DNA of 64,000 nucleotides, taken from contig NZ_JARXYX010000019.1 of assembly GCF_029893585.1 (NCBI RefSeq), positions 62,001-126,000 on the forward strand, written 5' to 3'. The notes beneath the pieces are model-generated. The model was not told the DNA's origin. It ran no database searches and was given only the letters and a program-made list of their open reading frames with translations. Of this stretch, positions 42,117-50,531 are shown piece after piece; position 1 is the stretch's first letter, and each line of letters begins with the position of its first letter. This DNA comes from Streptomyces sp. LBL. Its GTDB lineage: Bacteria; Actinomycetota; Actinomycetes; Streptomycetales; Streptomycetaceae. A program made the position numbers and the translations under genes.

Positions 42117-42153
42117 TCCACCGGGATCGCGTCAACTGATCCCCGCGATCGAC

Positions 42154-42196
42154 CGAGAAAGCCGGCGGTGAGGATTCCTCACCGCCGGCTTTCTCG
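42154..42196. terminator. Perfect 21-bp palindromic terminator
   Basis: CGAGAAAGCCGGCGGTGAGGA is followed after one base by its exact complement (42176-42196). It serves the DUF1996 gene, and the lipoprotein gene converging from the right. Confidence 0.92.
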
Positions 42197-42225
42197 TGTG
42201 CCGGGCCCGGCCGGTGACCGGGCTC

Positions 42226-42281
42226 GTATACCGGGCGCGGTCACTGACCGGCCTTGTATACCGGGCGCGGTCAGTGACCGG
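42226..42281. repeat. 30-bp repeat across the lipoprotein stop codon
   Basis: GTATACCGGGCGCGGTCA-[C/G]-TGACCGG occurs at 42226-42251 and 42256-42281. The second copy contains the TCA (42271-42273) that is the minus-strand stop of the lipoprotein gene; the first has the same TCA as a decayed copy. Confidence 0.85.
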
Positions 42282-42717
42282 AGTGGCTCGCGCTCCCGGA
42301 GGGCTCGTGCGACCCCTCGTGCGCGGAGTGGTCCTTGCCCTCCTCGATGTCACCGCCGAGTGTGGTGCGCAGCGCCGTCACGGTGCTGGTCTCGCCGACG
42401 GCCACCCACTTGCGGCCGACCAGGTAGTGACCGCCGTAGTCCTTGGCCCCGTTGATCCACTCGCGCTGGCCGCGGTCGGTGGCGAAGGTGACGAGGATGA
42501 ACTTGCCGTCGGTGTTCTTGCAGATGGCCTGGCGGATCTCGTCCGCGTCGGTCTGCATGTTCGGTGTGCACTTCACCTCGGCGGCCAGGTGCTCCAGGCT
42601 GCCGGTCGCCGTCTTCGGTACGGCGGCGGCCTTCGGGGCATCGGAACCGCCGCAGCCCGCCAGCGCGAACATCAGCGCCGCGCCGCTCAGCGCGAGTATC
42701 GGTCGGGTCAGCCTCAT
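42271..42717 (-). CDS. Lipoprotein with His-rich tail
   Basis: A 148-residue lipoprotein: signal peptide with lipobox LAGC (C22). The mature domain has two cysteines (EVKCTPNMQTDADEIRQAIC) in a compact fold and ends with a His/Ser/Glu tail (six of the last 19 residues are His) that could bind metal. No family name is known to me. Anchored on the outer face of the membrane. ATG 42717 with GAGGAAC upstream. Confidence 0.82.
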   Translation of the reverse strand: MRLTRPILALSGAALMFALAGCGGSDAPKAAAVPKTATGSLEHLAAEVKCTPNMQTDADEIRQAICKNTDGKFILVTFATDRGQREWINGAKDYGGHYLVGRKWVAVGETSTVTALRTTLGGDIEEGKDHSAHEGSHEPSGSASHSGH

Positions 42718-42853
42718 CTGTTCCTCCGGTCGCCTGCATCAGACCATGCCTCAGCCGGCCCCGGCGAGGGGCCCGTCCTCTTCGATACGGCCGAGGAGCA
42801 CGCCGTGCTCAAATCGGGTGCTTCGTGGGGCACACCCGTGCGAGAGTGGACCG

Positions 42854-43354
42854 GTGAACCAGGACTGGGAAGATCGTGTGGCCGCCGCTTGGGCCACCTT
42901 CGACGACTACGCGGAAGACGACGCGGAGGACTTCCGTGCCCTGATCGACGCCCTGGTCGCCGAGCTGCCGTCGGACAGCCCCCTCAGCCCCTTCGAGCAG
43001 GCCTGCGCCTGGGACTCGACCGGCCACTCCGACCGGGCCGTCCCGCTGTACCGGGAGGCGCTCACCCTCGGCCTGAGCGGCTACCAGGGGCGGCGTGCCA
43101 AGATCCAGCTCTCCAGTTCCCTGCGCAACATCGGGCAGCCGGAGGAGGGCGTCAAGCTGCTGACGCCCGAACTCGACGCTCCCTCCGACGAGTTGGACGA
43201 CGCGGTACGTGCGACGCTCGCCCTGTGCCTGTCCGGCCTCGGCCGTGACCGCGAGGGCCTGTCCCTCGTCCTGGGCGCGCTGGCCCCCCATCTGCCGCGC
43301 TACCAGCGGTCGATGGCCGCCTACGCGCGGGCTCTGGTCGCGCCGGAGGGGTGA
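42854..43354 (+). CDS. TPR-like protein (166 aa)
   Basis: A 166-residue soluble protein of helical repeats: FEQACAWDSTGHSDRAVPLYREALTLGL, then KIQLSSSLRNIGQPEEGVKLL and ATLALCLSGLGRDREGLSLVL, which match the TPR_5-like pattern of actinobacterial tetratrico-peptide proteins. An adaptor or regulatory role is usual for such folds. GTG 42854 gives MNQDWEDRVAAAW; the long upstream extension of the frame is antisense to the lipoprotein gene. Confidence 0.85.
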   Translation: MNQDWEDRVAAAWATFDDYAEDDAEDFRALIDALVAELPSDSPLSPFEQACAWDSTGHSDRAVPLYREALTLGLSGYQGRRAKIQLSSSLRNIGQPEEGVKLLTPELDAPSDELDDAVRATLALCLSGLGRDREGLSLVLGALAPHLPRYQRSMAAYARALVAPEG

Positions 43355-43403
43355 GTCACCCGGGTGGCGGTGACCATCCCCGGGTTCGCTCGTTCTGCTG
43401 AAC

Positions 43404-45338
43404 GTGCAGTCACAGGATGTCGCCCCGCGCCCCGGCCCCTCCTCCACCGCCTCCTCGTCCACCGACCCGGTCGTCGACGTCGAGCAGGCCGAGGCCGCAC
43501 TCGTCGAGCACTATCCGCGGCTTGTCCGGCTCGCCTATCTGGTGTTGCCGCCCGGCCTCGGCCGAGGCAGGCGCGTGCTGACCGCGCACGCCCTTGTCCA
43601 GCGTGCCCTGCCCCGGGGCCGCACGCCCGCCCCCGTGATCCCGGCCCAGTCGACCGGCCGCGACGCCGACCCCGGGTACGCCCTCGTGCGTCTGAAGGTG
43701 CTGCGTACGGCGCTGGAGGCAGGGCTGCCGCTGAAGCGCACGGCGTGGCCGAAGCGGTCCCAGCTGCCGCCGTCGCTGCCCCAGGTGCGGGGCCTCAAGC
43801 TCTTCCCGCGCTCGGGCGGCGCCGAGGAACTCGCCCTGGACCAGCGGCTGTCCGCCCTGTCCGGCCCGGCCCGTGCCGCGTACGTGCTGCGCGGCCTGGA
43901 GAAGCTCCCGGACGGCGACGTACGCACGGTACTGACGGCCGCGGGCGTCGACGACGTGACCTGTGCGCTGCGCGAGGCGGACGGGATCACCGCGGCGTAC
44001 GCGCTGCTCGACTCCCCCGAGTTCGACCCCTGTTCGCTCCAGGCCCGGCCCACCGACCTGATGCGGCGCAGGCAGCACATGAAGGCGACGCTCGCCGCGG
44101 CCGCCGCGGTCGCGGTGTGCGGTGCGCTGCTCGGCCTGCCCGGCGACGGCTGGGGTCCGGACGGCGCCGCCGCGCCCGCGTACGCGCGAAACCCCGCCGC
44201 CCAGGCCGCCCTGGACCCGGCGAAGCTGACCAGGGTCGCCCCCACTGCCTGGCAGTCGTCCGCGCGCACCGACTTCTCGGTGTGGCCCGCCCGCGGCGAC
44301 CTCGCCGGCGACCAGGACCTCCTGCGCCGTGCCCTCGCCGTCTGGGCCCGCCCCGGCGAGGCCGTCCAGGTCTCCGCGACCCCCGGCACCCCGTCGGGCG
44401 GCCCGGCCGGACCTCCCCAGCTGTTGTACGCGGGGACCGTCGACAACGCGCACGTGGTGATCCTCTACGACGGTCTGCGCATCGCCCGCTACGCCGAGTC
44501 GAAGGACAGCGGCAAGAAAGCCGCGCTCGACTTCGCGCGGGTCGACGGCGCGACCGGGGCCGGGGCGAACGCGGTGGTGCTGGGCCGGGCCGACGGCAAC
44601 GTCCGCTATCTGACGGCCCCTTGGGTGAAGAAGGCGGCCGAGCGGGACCTGCTGAAGCCGGGCTCCGGTGCGAGGGACCTGCCCCTGACCGACGGCACCA
44701 CCGCACCACTGGCCAGCCCCGCCGTCCGGACCAGCGCGTGCACCTCGTGGAACGTGCTCCAGGTGACGGACACCTCCGGCACCCGCCTGCTGACGGACCT
44801 GGGCGAGCTGGTCCCGGCCCGCCTCACCACCGGCCGGCCCGGGTCGACGCACGAGGTGTCCGGCGCGCAGGCGCTGCGCGGCTGGGCCCCGTTCGCCTGC
44901 TCCCTGTCCGCGGTGCGCGCCGCGGGCGTCCGAAGCGTGAACGCCTGGGAGTACGCCGCGCAGCCGCTGCCCGACGGGAGCGGTTCGGGGACCTGGGTGT
45001 GCACCCGGGCCGAGACCTGGCGGGGTGGCGGCGCCCGTGTGCTGGCCCAGTTCCACACACCGGGCGGGACGTACGGGGCGGTCGCGGCGAAGGCCCAGGA
45101 CGTGCCGGACTGCGGTCCCCGTGATCCGCAGGTGCTGGCCGGTGTGCTGTGGAAGTCGGGGGCGGGCTCCTGGTACCTGCTGGCCGCGGGCAGCCGCGGA
45201 ATGTCGTCGATCAGCGCGACGGGCGGAGTGCGCGGGACGTCGAACGGCAACCTGCTCACCGTGAAGACCCTGCAGGGCGCCCAGGCCGGCCTGCAGGGAA
45301 CCCTGGAGAACGGACTGCCGGTCGACGGACTGGGTTAG
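43404..45338 (+). CDS. Membrane-tethered sigma-factor-like protein
   Basis: A 644-residue protein. Residues 25-205 look like a degenerate ECF sigma factor (EAALVEHYPRLVRLAYLVLP as region 2; ALSGPARAAYVLRGLEKLPDGDVRTVLTAAGV as region 4). A single transmembrane helix follows (about 227-245), then a 395-residue extracytoplasmic domain with several cysteines (for example TSACTSW, PFACSL, WVCTRAE). I know similar sigma-like membrane proteins in Streptomyces but no function. GTG 43404; strong terminator at the stop. Confidence 0.75.
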   Translation: MQSQDVAPRPGPSSTASSSTDPVVDVEQAEAALVEHYPRLVRLAYLVLPPGLGRGRRVLTAHALVQRALPRGRTPAPVIPAQSTGRDADPGYALVRLKVLRTALEAGLPLKRTAWPKRSQLPPSLPQVRGLKLFPRSGGAEELALDQRLSALSGPARAAYVLRGLEKLPDGDVRTVLTAAGVDDVTCALREADGITAAYALLDSPEFDPCSLQARPTDLMRRRQHMKATLAAAAAVAVCGALLGLPGDGWGPDGAAAPAYARNPAAQAALDPAKLTRVAPTAWQSSARTDFSVWPARGDLAGDQDLLRRALAVWARPGEAVQVSATPGTPSGGPAGPPQLLYAGTVDNAHVVILYDGLRIARYAESKDSGKKAALDFARVDGATGAGANAVVLGRADGNVRYLTAPWVKKAAERDLLKPGSGARDLPLTDGTTAPLASPAVRTSACTSWNVLQVTDTSGTRLLTDLGELVPARLTTGRPGSTHEVSGAQALRGWAPFACSLSAVRAAGVRSVNAWEYAAQPLPDGSGSGTWVCTRAETWRGGGARVLAQFHTPGGTYGAVAAKAQDVPDCGPRDPQVLAGVLWKSGAGSWYLLAAGSRGMSSISATGGVRGTSNGNLLTVKTLQGAQAGLQGTLENGLPVDGLG

Positions 45339-45373
45339 TGCCGCGACAGGTGCTGTTCGCCCCGTCGCGGCAC
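45338..45373 (+). terminator. Terminator overlapping the stop of the sigma-like gene
   Basis: GTGCCGCGAC (45338-45347) pairs perfectly with 45364-45373, extended by AGG/CCC. Confidence 0.8.
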
Positions 45374-45567
45374 CAGCCACACCGTTACCGAACTCCGCTA
45401 CAAGGGAGGGGAGTTGGGGGATGGGCGGACACGACCGGGTTGCCCGCCGGGCACGCGGCACTGATCTGCGGGTCGAGGGCGCGGAGTGAGCGTTTCGCGC
45501 TGGAGAAGTGAACACCGATGGCCGGTCCCGTCCGTTCGGGGCCGGATTCAATCGGTAAGGTGTTCGC

Positions 45568-46284
45568 ATGACTACCGTGGTGCGCCGCAGAATGGGTGTC
45601 GAGGAGCGGCGGCAGCAGTTGATCGGCGTCGCGCTCGACCTGTTCAGCCGCCGGTCGCCGGACGAGGTCTCCATCGACGAGATAGCCGTGGCCGCGGGCA
45701 TCTCGCGACCGTTGGTCTACCACTACTTCCCCGGCAAACTCAGCCTGTACGAAGCGGCGTTGAAGCGCGCCGCCGAGGATCTCGCAGGCCGGTTCGTGGA
45801 GCCGCACGAGGGTCCGCTGGGGGCGCGGCTGCTGCGGGTGATGCGCCGGTTCTTCGACTTCGTCGACGAGCACGGCCCCGGTTTCTCGGCGTTGCTGCGG
45901 GGCGGCCCGGCCGGCACCGTGGGCGGCGCCCCGTCGGTGAGCACGGTCTCGGCGACGAACGCGCTCATCGACTCCGTACGGCAGGTCGCGTACGACCAGA
46001 TCCTTTCGCATCTCGGCGTGACGGATCCGTCCGCACGACTGGATCTGGTCGTCCGCTCCTGGATCTCGCTCGCCGAGTCGACCGCGCTGATCTGGCTGGA
46101 CGGCCGGCACATCCCGCGGGCCGAGCTGGAGGTGCAGCTCGTGCACGACTTCGCCGCGCTCGCCACCGTCAGCGCGGCGCACGATGCGGAGATGAGCGAG
46201 CTGCTGCGCCGCATGGTCGAGGACGAGCCGGACGACGGGCCGTTCGGCGACCTGGTGATCCGGCTGCTGCAGTCGGCGTCCTGA
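45568..46284 (+). CDS. TetR-family transcriptional regulator
   Basis: A 238-residue TetR-type regulator: N-terminal HTH (RRQQLIGVALDLFSRRSPDEVSIDEIAVAAGISRPLVYHYFPGKLSLYEAAL) and a helical ligand-binding domain (RFFDFVDEHGPGFSALL ... VVRSWISLAESTALIWL). Upstream, GAACACCGAT (45508-45517) and ATCGGT...GGTGTTC before the start make a wide inverted repeat. Neighbours do not reveal the ligand. ATG 45568. Confidence 0.92.
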   Translation: MTTVVRRRMGVEERRQQLIGVALDLFSRRSPDEVSIDEIAVAAGISRPLVYHYFPGKLSLYEAALKRAAEDLAGRFVEPHEGPLGARLLRVMRRFFDFVDEHGPGFSALLRGGPAGTVGGAPSVSTVSATNALIDSVRQVAYDQILSHLGVTDPSARLDLVVRSWISLAESTALIWLDGRHIPRAELEVQLVHDFAALATVSAAHDAEMSELLRRMVEDEPDDGPFGDLVIRLLQSAS

Positions 46285-46293
46285 GCGGAACGG

Positions 46294-46647
46294 TCAGCGT
46301 TCTGCCTTGCGGTACGACGGGTCGAGGTCACGCACCTCGGCGGAGGCGTGCAGGACGAAACCGTCGTCGTCGATGTGCTTGGTCAGCAGCTCCACGACGG
46401 CTTCCGTCAGCCTCGCGCGGGTCTCCTCGGTGCGCCCGGCGAGCAGCCCGATGGTGACGTGGACGACCGCGTGCCCTTCGTCCTCGTGCCCGACCACCGT
46501 GTACGCGGACGGGCGGAACTGCGTCTTGCAGGCCTCCGGCTTCGCCGCCGCGATCTCGATCGTCGCCGAGTGCAGGGCCTCGGCGAAACCGGCCCGGTCG
46601 AAGGCGGACGCCAGGATGGCGGAGTAGTCGACGGTGATCTGCGGCAT
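46294..46647 (-). CDS. 5-carboxymethyl-2-hydroxymuconate isomerase-like (tautomerase superfamily)
   Basis: A 117-residue cytosolic protein of the CHMI/tautomerase fold. After Met removal the N-terminal proline (MPQITVDYS) is the expected catalytic base; the pattern EIAAAKPEACKTQFRPSAYTVVG and VVHVTIGLLAGRTEETRARL fits CHMI. No homoprotocatechuate catabolic genes are nearby, so it may be a stand-alone tautomerase. Convergent with the TetR gene (9-base gap). Confidence 0.85.
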   Translation of the reverse strand: MPQITVDYSAILASAFDRAGFAEALHSATIEIAAAKPEACKTQFRPSAYTVVGHEDEGHAVVHVTIGLLAGRTEETRARLTEAVVELLTKHIDDDGFVLHASAEVRDLDPSYRKAER

Positions 46648-46683
46648 GAGCGCTCCTGTTCTGAGGCGACAGAGGTCACCCTA

Positions 46684-46816
46684 GTTCTTCGGTCGCAGCG
46701 GCGGTATCGCGATGTCAGCCTCAGCTCTTCAGACGCAGCTCTTCAGTCGCAGCGCCGGCATCACGAGGTCGCCCTCAGTTCTTCAGTTGCAGTGCCAGCA
46801 TCGCGATGTCGTCCTC
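46684..46816. repeat. Three imperfect copies of the phosphatase gene's 3' end
   Basis: The last 13 codons of the phosphatase (minus strand, ending EDDIAMLALQLKN-stop, 46775-46815) recur, decayed, at about 46738-46776 and 46684-46723, each with the GTTCTTCAG/GCTCTTCAG start and the GCATC-CGA-GTCG-CCTC core. Only the copy at 46775 is in the intact frame. Confidence 0.8.
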
Positions 46817-48397
46817 GCGTTCGTGGCCGAAGCAGGCCAGGAGGGTGTCGCAGAGGGCGTCCGGGCCGGGCAGGGCGCCTGACGCGGCGGCACGCAGGTG
46901 CTCCATCGAGACCTCCAGGTCCGTGCCCCGGGTCTCGATCAGACCGTCGGTGACCATGAGGAGCCGGTCGGTGGGTTCGAGGAACAGCTCGGTGGGCGGC
47001 GGATGGGGCAGGCCCAGCCCGAGCAGGGGCCCGGCGGCCTTGGCGTAGTCGGCGCTGTTGGTGTCCCGGATGATCAACGGCGGGATGTGGCCGGCGTTGG
47101 CGATGCGGGTGCGTCCGGTGGTGGGGTCGACCAGGGCCAGGCAGACGGTGGCGGTGACGTCCGGATGGTACTGCTGGAGCATCCGGTCGAGGCGTTCGGC
47201 GAGCACCGCCGGGTCGCTCTCGTCGACGCAGTAGGCGCGCAGCGCGTGCCGTATCTCGACCATGACCGTGGCCGCCTCCAGCGAGTGCCCGACCACGTCC
47301 CCGACGGCCGTGAGGACACCCTCGCGGGTGCGCAGCGCGGCGTAGAAGTCGCCGCCGATCTCGGTCTCCTTGGAGGCGGGCACATAGCGCACTACGACGT
47401 TGATACCGGGCAGTTCGGGCAGCCGGTGCGGCTGGGGCAGGAAGCTGTGCTGGAGGGTGAGGGCGACATGCCGCTCCACCTGGTACATGAGCAGCGGCTC
47501 GGCGGCGAGCGCGGTGGCCTGGGCGAGCTGGGCCAGCAGGGTCTCGGCCTCGGGGCCCGCCCGGCGCAGCCCGCGGGTGGGTGCGGCCAGACACACCGAG
47601 GCCTTGCCGTCCTGGATGACGGCCAGCGCCAGCCGGGCGTCGTGCTGCACGCCGGGCCGGAAGAACCCGGCGGGCCACAGCGGTGCGGGCACGGTGGTGA
47701 TCTGCACCCCGGACTGCCCGCGGGTGAGCCGCCGCAGCAGACCCGCCACGGTCCGGTGGGCGCCCTCGTCGGGCAACGCGACCGAGGTGCGGTCCCGGGA
47801 GAGGCCGCGGTGCAACTCGTCGCCCTGGTCGAGGACGAAGACGGCGGCGGGAGAGCCGGTGAGCCGCGCGGTGCCGTCGGCGGCGGCGTCGGCGAGTTCC
47901 TGCAGGGAGCGTGCCGCCTGGATGGTGACGATCGTCTCCGAGAGCAGCGTCAGCCGCCGTACCAGCGCCTGGCCGTCGGCCCGCAGCCGGGCGGCGCGCA
48001 CCGCGGCCCGGACCGCCGCCTCGATCGCCTCGGGCTCGGCGGGCATCGCCAGATACGCTTCGGCGCCCTCGTCCAACGCCTGGCAGCGGTCGCCCTGGAT
48101 CACGGAGACGGCGGAGCAGTGCACGACAGGCAGGCCGGCCATGCGCGGCCGTTCCTTGAGCCGACGGCACAGTTCGAAGCCGCTCATGTCCGGCAGGTTC
48201 ACGTCGATCAGGGCCACGTCGGGCAGGTTCCCCTTGCGCAGCCGTATGTCGAGCTGAGTGAGCGCCTCATATCCGGTGGCGACCGCGACGACCCGGTAAC
48301 CGGCGCGGCTGAGCACGGCGGCCAGTGCGTACCGGCTGTCCGCCACGTCGTCCACGACCAGCACGGTCGTGCCGGTCTGCTTGTCGTTGACGTCCAT
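46775..48397 (-). CDS. Receiver-GAF-SpoIIE (PP2C) serine phosphatase
   Basis: A 540-residue cytosolic regulator of the RsbU type that would dephosphorylate an anti-anti-sigma factor. Receiver (12-130) with D16, D17 and phospho-site D65, but the conserved lysine of the LxKP motif is M118 (YLAMP). A GAF-like region (about 150-320) comes next, then a SpoIIE domain (330-540) with GGDFYAAL, VGDVVGHS, NAGHIPPLI, TDGLIE and EDDIAMLAL, all metal ligands present. Partners are not in the window. ATG 48397. Confidence 0.92.
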   Translation of the reverse strand: MDVNDKQTGTTVLVVDDVADSRYALAAVLSRAGYRVVAVATGYEALTQLDIRLRKGNLPDVALIDVNLPDMSGFELCRRLKERPRMAGLPVVHCSAVSVIQGDRCQALDEGAEAYLAMPAEPEAIEAAVRAAVRAARLRADGQALVRRLTLLSETIVTIQAARSLQELADAAADGTARLTGSPAAVFVLDQGDELHRGLSRDRTSVALPDEGAHRTVAGLLRRLTRGQSGVQITTVPAPLWPAGFFRPGVQHDARLALAVIQDGKASVCLAAPTRGLRRAGPEAETLLAQLAQATALAAEPLLMYQVERHVALTLQHSFLPQPHRLPELPGINVVVRYVPASKETEIGGDFYAALRTREGVLTAVGDVVGHSLEAATVMVEIRHALRAYCVDESDPAVLAERLDRMLQQYHPDVTATVCLALVDPTTGRTRIANAGHIPPLIIRDTNSADYAKAAGPLLGLGLPHPPPTELFLEPTDRLLMVTDGLIETRGTDLEVSMEHLRAAASGALPGPDALCDTLLACFGHEREDDIAMLALQLKN

Positions 48398-48421
48398 CTG
48401 TCAGCCCCTGGGACAACACAG

Positions 48422-48453
48422 GTGGGGCAGACCCGGATTCAGGTCTGCCCCAC
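48422..48453. terminator. Strong hairpin upstream of the phosphatase gene
   Basis: GTGGGGCAGACC (48422-48433) pairs perfectly with 48442-48453. It lies 25 bases before the phosphatase start on the minus strand and 230 bases after aglA, so it may end the aglA transcript. Confidence 0.6.
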
Positions 48454-48621
48454 TACCGTAATGCCCTTGTCAGGAAGTCGGGGAAAATGTCGCGACGGTT
48501 CTGCCCGGAACGGCGAAACACATCGGATTCCGGCTCGTAGGAGGACGACCTGACGATAGGGTCCGCCGCCGGAAGGGGCAGCGGGCCGCGTGAAGGTGAT
48601 GCAAGAGGATGTAGAGGCGCG

Positions 48622-48698
48622 TTCAGAGACCCGTGTCAGAGACTCATTTCAGAGGCCCGTTTCAGAGGCACGTTCACGGGCGCGTTCACAGGCGCGTG
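48622..48698. repeat. Six 12-13-bp repeats ending in the aglA stop codon
   Basis: TTCACAGGCGCG (48685-48696, containing the minus-strand stop TCA at 48686-48688) is preceded by TTCACGGGCGCG, TTCAGAGGCACG, TTCAGAGGCCCG, GTCAGAGACTCA and TTCAGAGACCCG. Each keeps the stop triplet TCA. Confidence 0.88.
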
Positions 48699-50383
48699 GT
48701 GAACCACACCGTCGTGTCCGCCGGCACCTTCGCCTCGCCGTCCGCCTCGGTCATCTCACGGCTGCTGAGCAGGACACGTCCGTACGCCGGAGTCGTCACC
48801 GACTCGCCGCCGGTGTTGGCGACGCACACGAACTCCCCGCGCCGGAAGGCGAGAACGCCCTCGGGGGCGCGCAGCCACTCCACGGAGGCGCCCGCGCCCA
48901 GGTCCGGCTGCTCACGGCGGGCGGCGAGAGCGGCCCGGTAGAGCTCCAGGGTGGAACCCGCGACGCCGGTCTGGGCCTCGACGCTCAGCTCGCCCCAGCC
49001 CTGCGGCTGCGGCAGCCAGCTGTCGCCGCCGCCGAAGCCGTACGACGATCCCGTGCGCGTCCAGGGGATCGGCACCCGACAGCCGTCGCGGAAGCCGTCC
49101 TGGCCGGCGCCACGGAAGTAGGCCGGGTCCTGGCGGACCTCGTCGGGCAGGTCGACGACGTCCGGCAGGCCGAGTTCCTCGCCCTGGTAGACGTACGCCG
49201 ATCCCGGCAGCGCCAGCATCAGCAGGGTCGCCGCCCGGGCCCGGCGCAGGCCCAGGTCGCGGTCGCCGGCGGTACGCATCTGGGTGCCGAGGCCGGGCGG
49301 GTTGGCGAAGCGGGTGGCGTGGCGGGTGACGTCGTGGTTGGACAGGACCCAGGTGGCGGGGGCGCCGACCGGGCGCATGACCTCCAGGGTGCGGTCGATG
49401 ACGCCGCGCAGTTCGTCCGCGTCCCACTCCGTGCTCAGGTACTGGAAGTTGAAGGCCTGGTGGAGCTCGTCGGGGCGGACGTAGTGGGCGGTGCGCTCGA
49501 CGGTCGGGGTCCATGCCTCGGCGACGAAGATCTGGTCACCGGCGTACTCGTCGAGGACCGTGCGCCACTGGCGGTAGATCGCGTGGACACCGTCCTGGTC
49601 GAAGAACGGCATGACGTCGTTGCCCAGCAGTTTGACCTGGTCGTGGGTTCCCAGGTCCGGGAGGCCCGCCGCCTTCACCAGGCCGTGGGCCACGTCGACC
49701 CGGAAGCCGTCGACGCCCATGTCGAGCCAGAAGCGCAGGATGGAGCGGAACTCGTCGCCGACAGCCGGGTGGTCCCAGTTGAAGTCGGGCTGCTCGGGGG
49801 CGAAGAGGTGCAGGTACCACTCCCCCGGGGTGCCGTCCGGCTCGGTGACCCGCGTCCATGCCGGGCCGCCGAAGATCGACTCCCAGTCGTTGGGCGGGAG
49901 TTCGCCGTTCGCGCCCTTTCCGGGGCGGAAGTGGTAGCGGTCCCGAAGCGGTGAGCCGGGGCCCTCGGCGACGGCCCGTTTGAACCACTCGTGCTGGTCG
50001 GAGGAGTGGTTCGGGACCAGGTCGACGATGATCCTCAGGCCCAGCCCGTGGGCGTCGCGGATCAGCGCGTCGGCGTCCAGGAGGTTGCCGAACATGGGGT
50101 CCACGGCCCGGTAGTCGGCCACGTCGTAGCCGGCGTCGGCCTGCGGGGAGGCGTAGAAGGGGCTGAGCCACACGGCGTCCACGCCGAGGTCGCGCAGATA
50201 CGGCAGTCGGGTACGGATGCCCTGCAGGTCGCCCATGCCGTCACCGTCGCCGTCGGCGAAGCTGCGCGGATAGACCTGGTAGATGACCGCGTCCCGCCAC
50301 CAGTCGCGGCGCTTGGCGACGATGGCGACGGCCGCTTCAGAAAAGGGGGTCGGGGCCGGGTCGGCGGAGTGCTGCTGGCTCAT
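48686..50383 (-). CDS. aglA: GH13 alpha-glucosidase (oligo-1,6-/maltodextrin-type)
   Basis: A 565-residue cytosolic enzyme that cleaves alpha-glucosidic bonds of imported maltose and maltodextrins. GH13 regions: DAVIYQVYPRSFADGDGDGMGDL, DLVPNHSS, GFRVDVAHG (nucleophile D), VAEAW (acid/base E) and LSNHDVTRH (third carboxylate). No signal peptide. In S. coelicolor aglA closes the malEFG transport operon; here only a malG relic precedes it, so the gene has lost its transporter and sits behind a new or residual promoter with 18-bp direct repeats. Confidence 0.93.
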   Translation of the reverse strand: MSQQHSADPAPTPFSEAAVAIVAKRRDWWRDAVIYQVYPRSFADGDGDGMGDLQGIRTRLPYLRDLGVDAVWLSPFYASPQADAGYDVADYRAVDPMFGNLLDADALIRDAHGLGLRIIVDLVPNHSSDQHEWFKRAVAEGPGSPLRDRYHFRPGKGANGELPPNDWESIFGGPAWTRVTEPDGTPGEWYLHLFAPEQPDFNWDHPAVGDEFRSILRFWLDMGVDGFRVDVAHGLVKAAGLPDLGTHDQVKLLGNDVMPFFDQDGVHAIYRQWRTVLDEYAGDQIFVAEAWTPTVERTAHYVRPDELHQAFNFQYLSTEWDADELRGVIDRTLEVMRPVGAPATWVLSNHDVTRHATRFANPPGLGTQMRTAGDRDLGLRRARAATLLMLALPGSAYVYQGEELGLPDVVDLPDEVRQDPAYFRGAGQDGFRDGCRVPIPWTRTGSSYGFGGGDSWLPQPQGWGELSVEAQTGVAGSTLELYRAALAARREQPDLGAGASVEWLRAPEGVLAFRRGEFVCVANTGGESVTTPAYGRVLLSSREMTEADGEAKVPADTTVWFTTRL

Positions 50384-50429
50384 GGCGTCCTTGCTGCGTA
50401 ACGGGGTTTCGGTCGGGAAGCTGGTGTGG

Positions 50430-50465
50430 AGAATACGGAGATTGCAGAGACTACGGAGATTGCAG
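50430..50465 (-). promoter_or_regulatory. 18-bp direct repeats upstream of aglA
   Basis: AGAATACGGAGATTGCAG (50430-50447) and AGACTACGGAGATTGCAG (50448-50465) differ at one base. They lie 47-82 bases before the aglA start. The TTGCAG element recalls the repeats reported for the maltose regulator MalR in Streptomyces; no malR gene is in the window. Confidence 0.5.
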
Positions 50466-50531
50466 GCATTACGTACGGCTGCCGGTGACGAGGCGGCCGC
50501 GGCGCCTACGGGGTCGGATGGACAGGCGTCC

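Noticed and set aside
42443..42853. Upstream extension of the TPR-like protein to a 303-aa frame
   Set aside because: The extension is antisense to the lipoprotein gene and lacks TPR character; GTG 42854 gives a sensible start.
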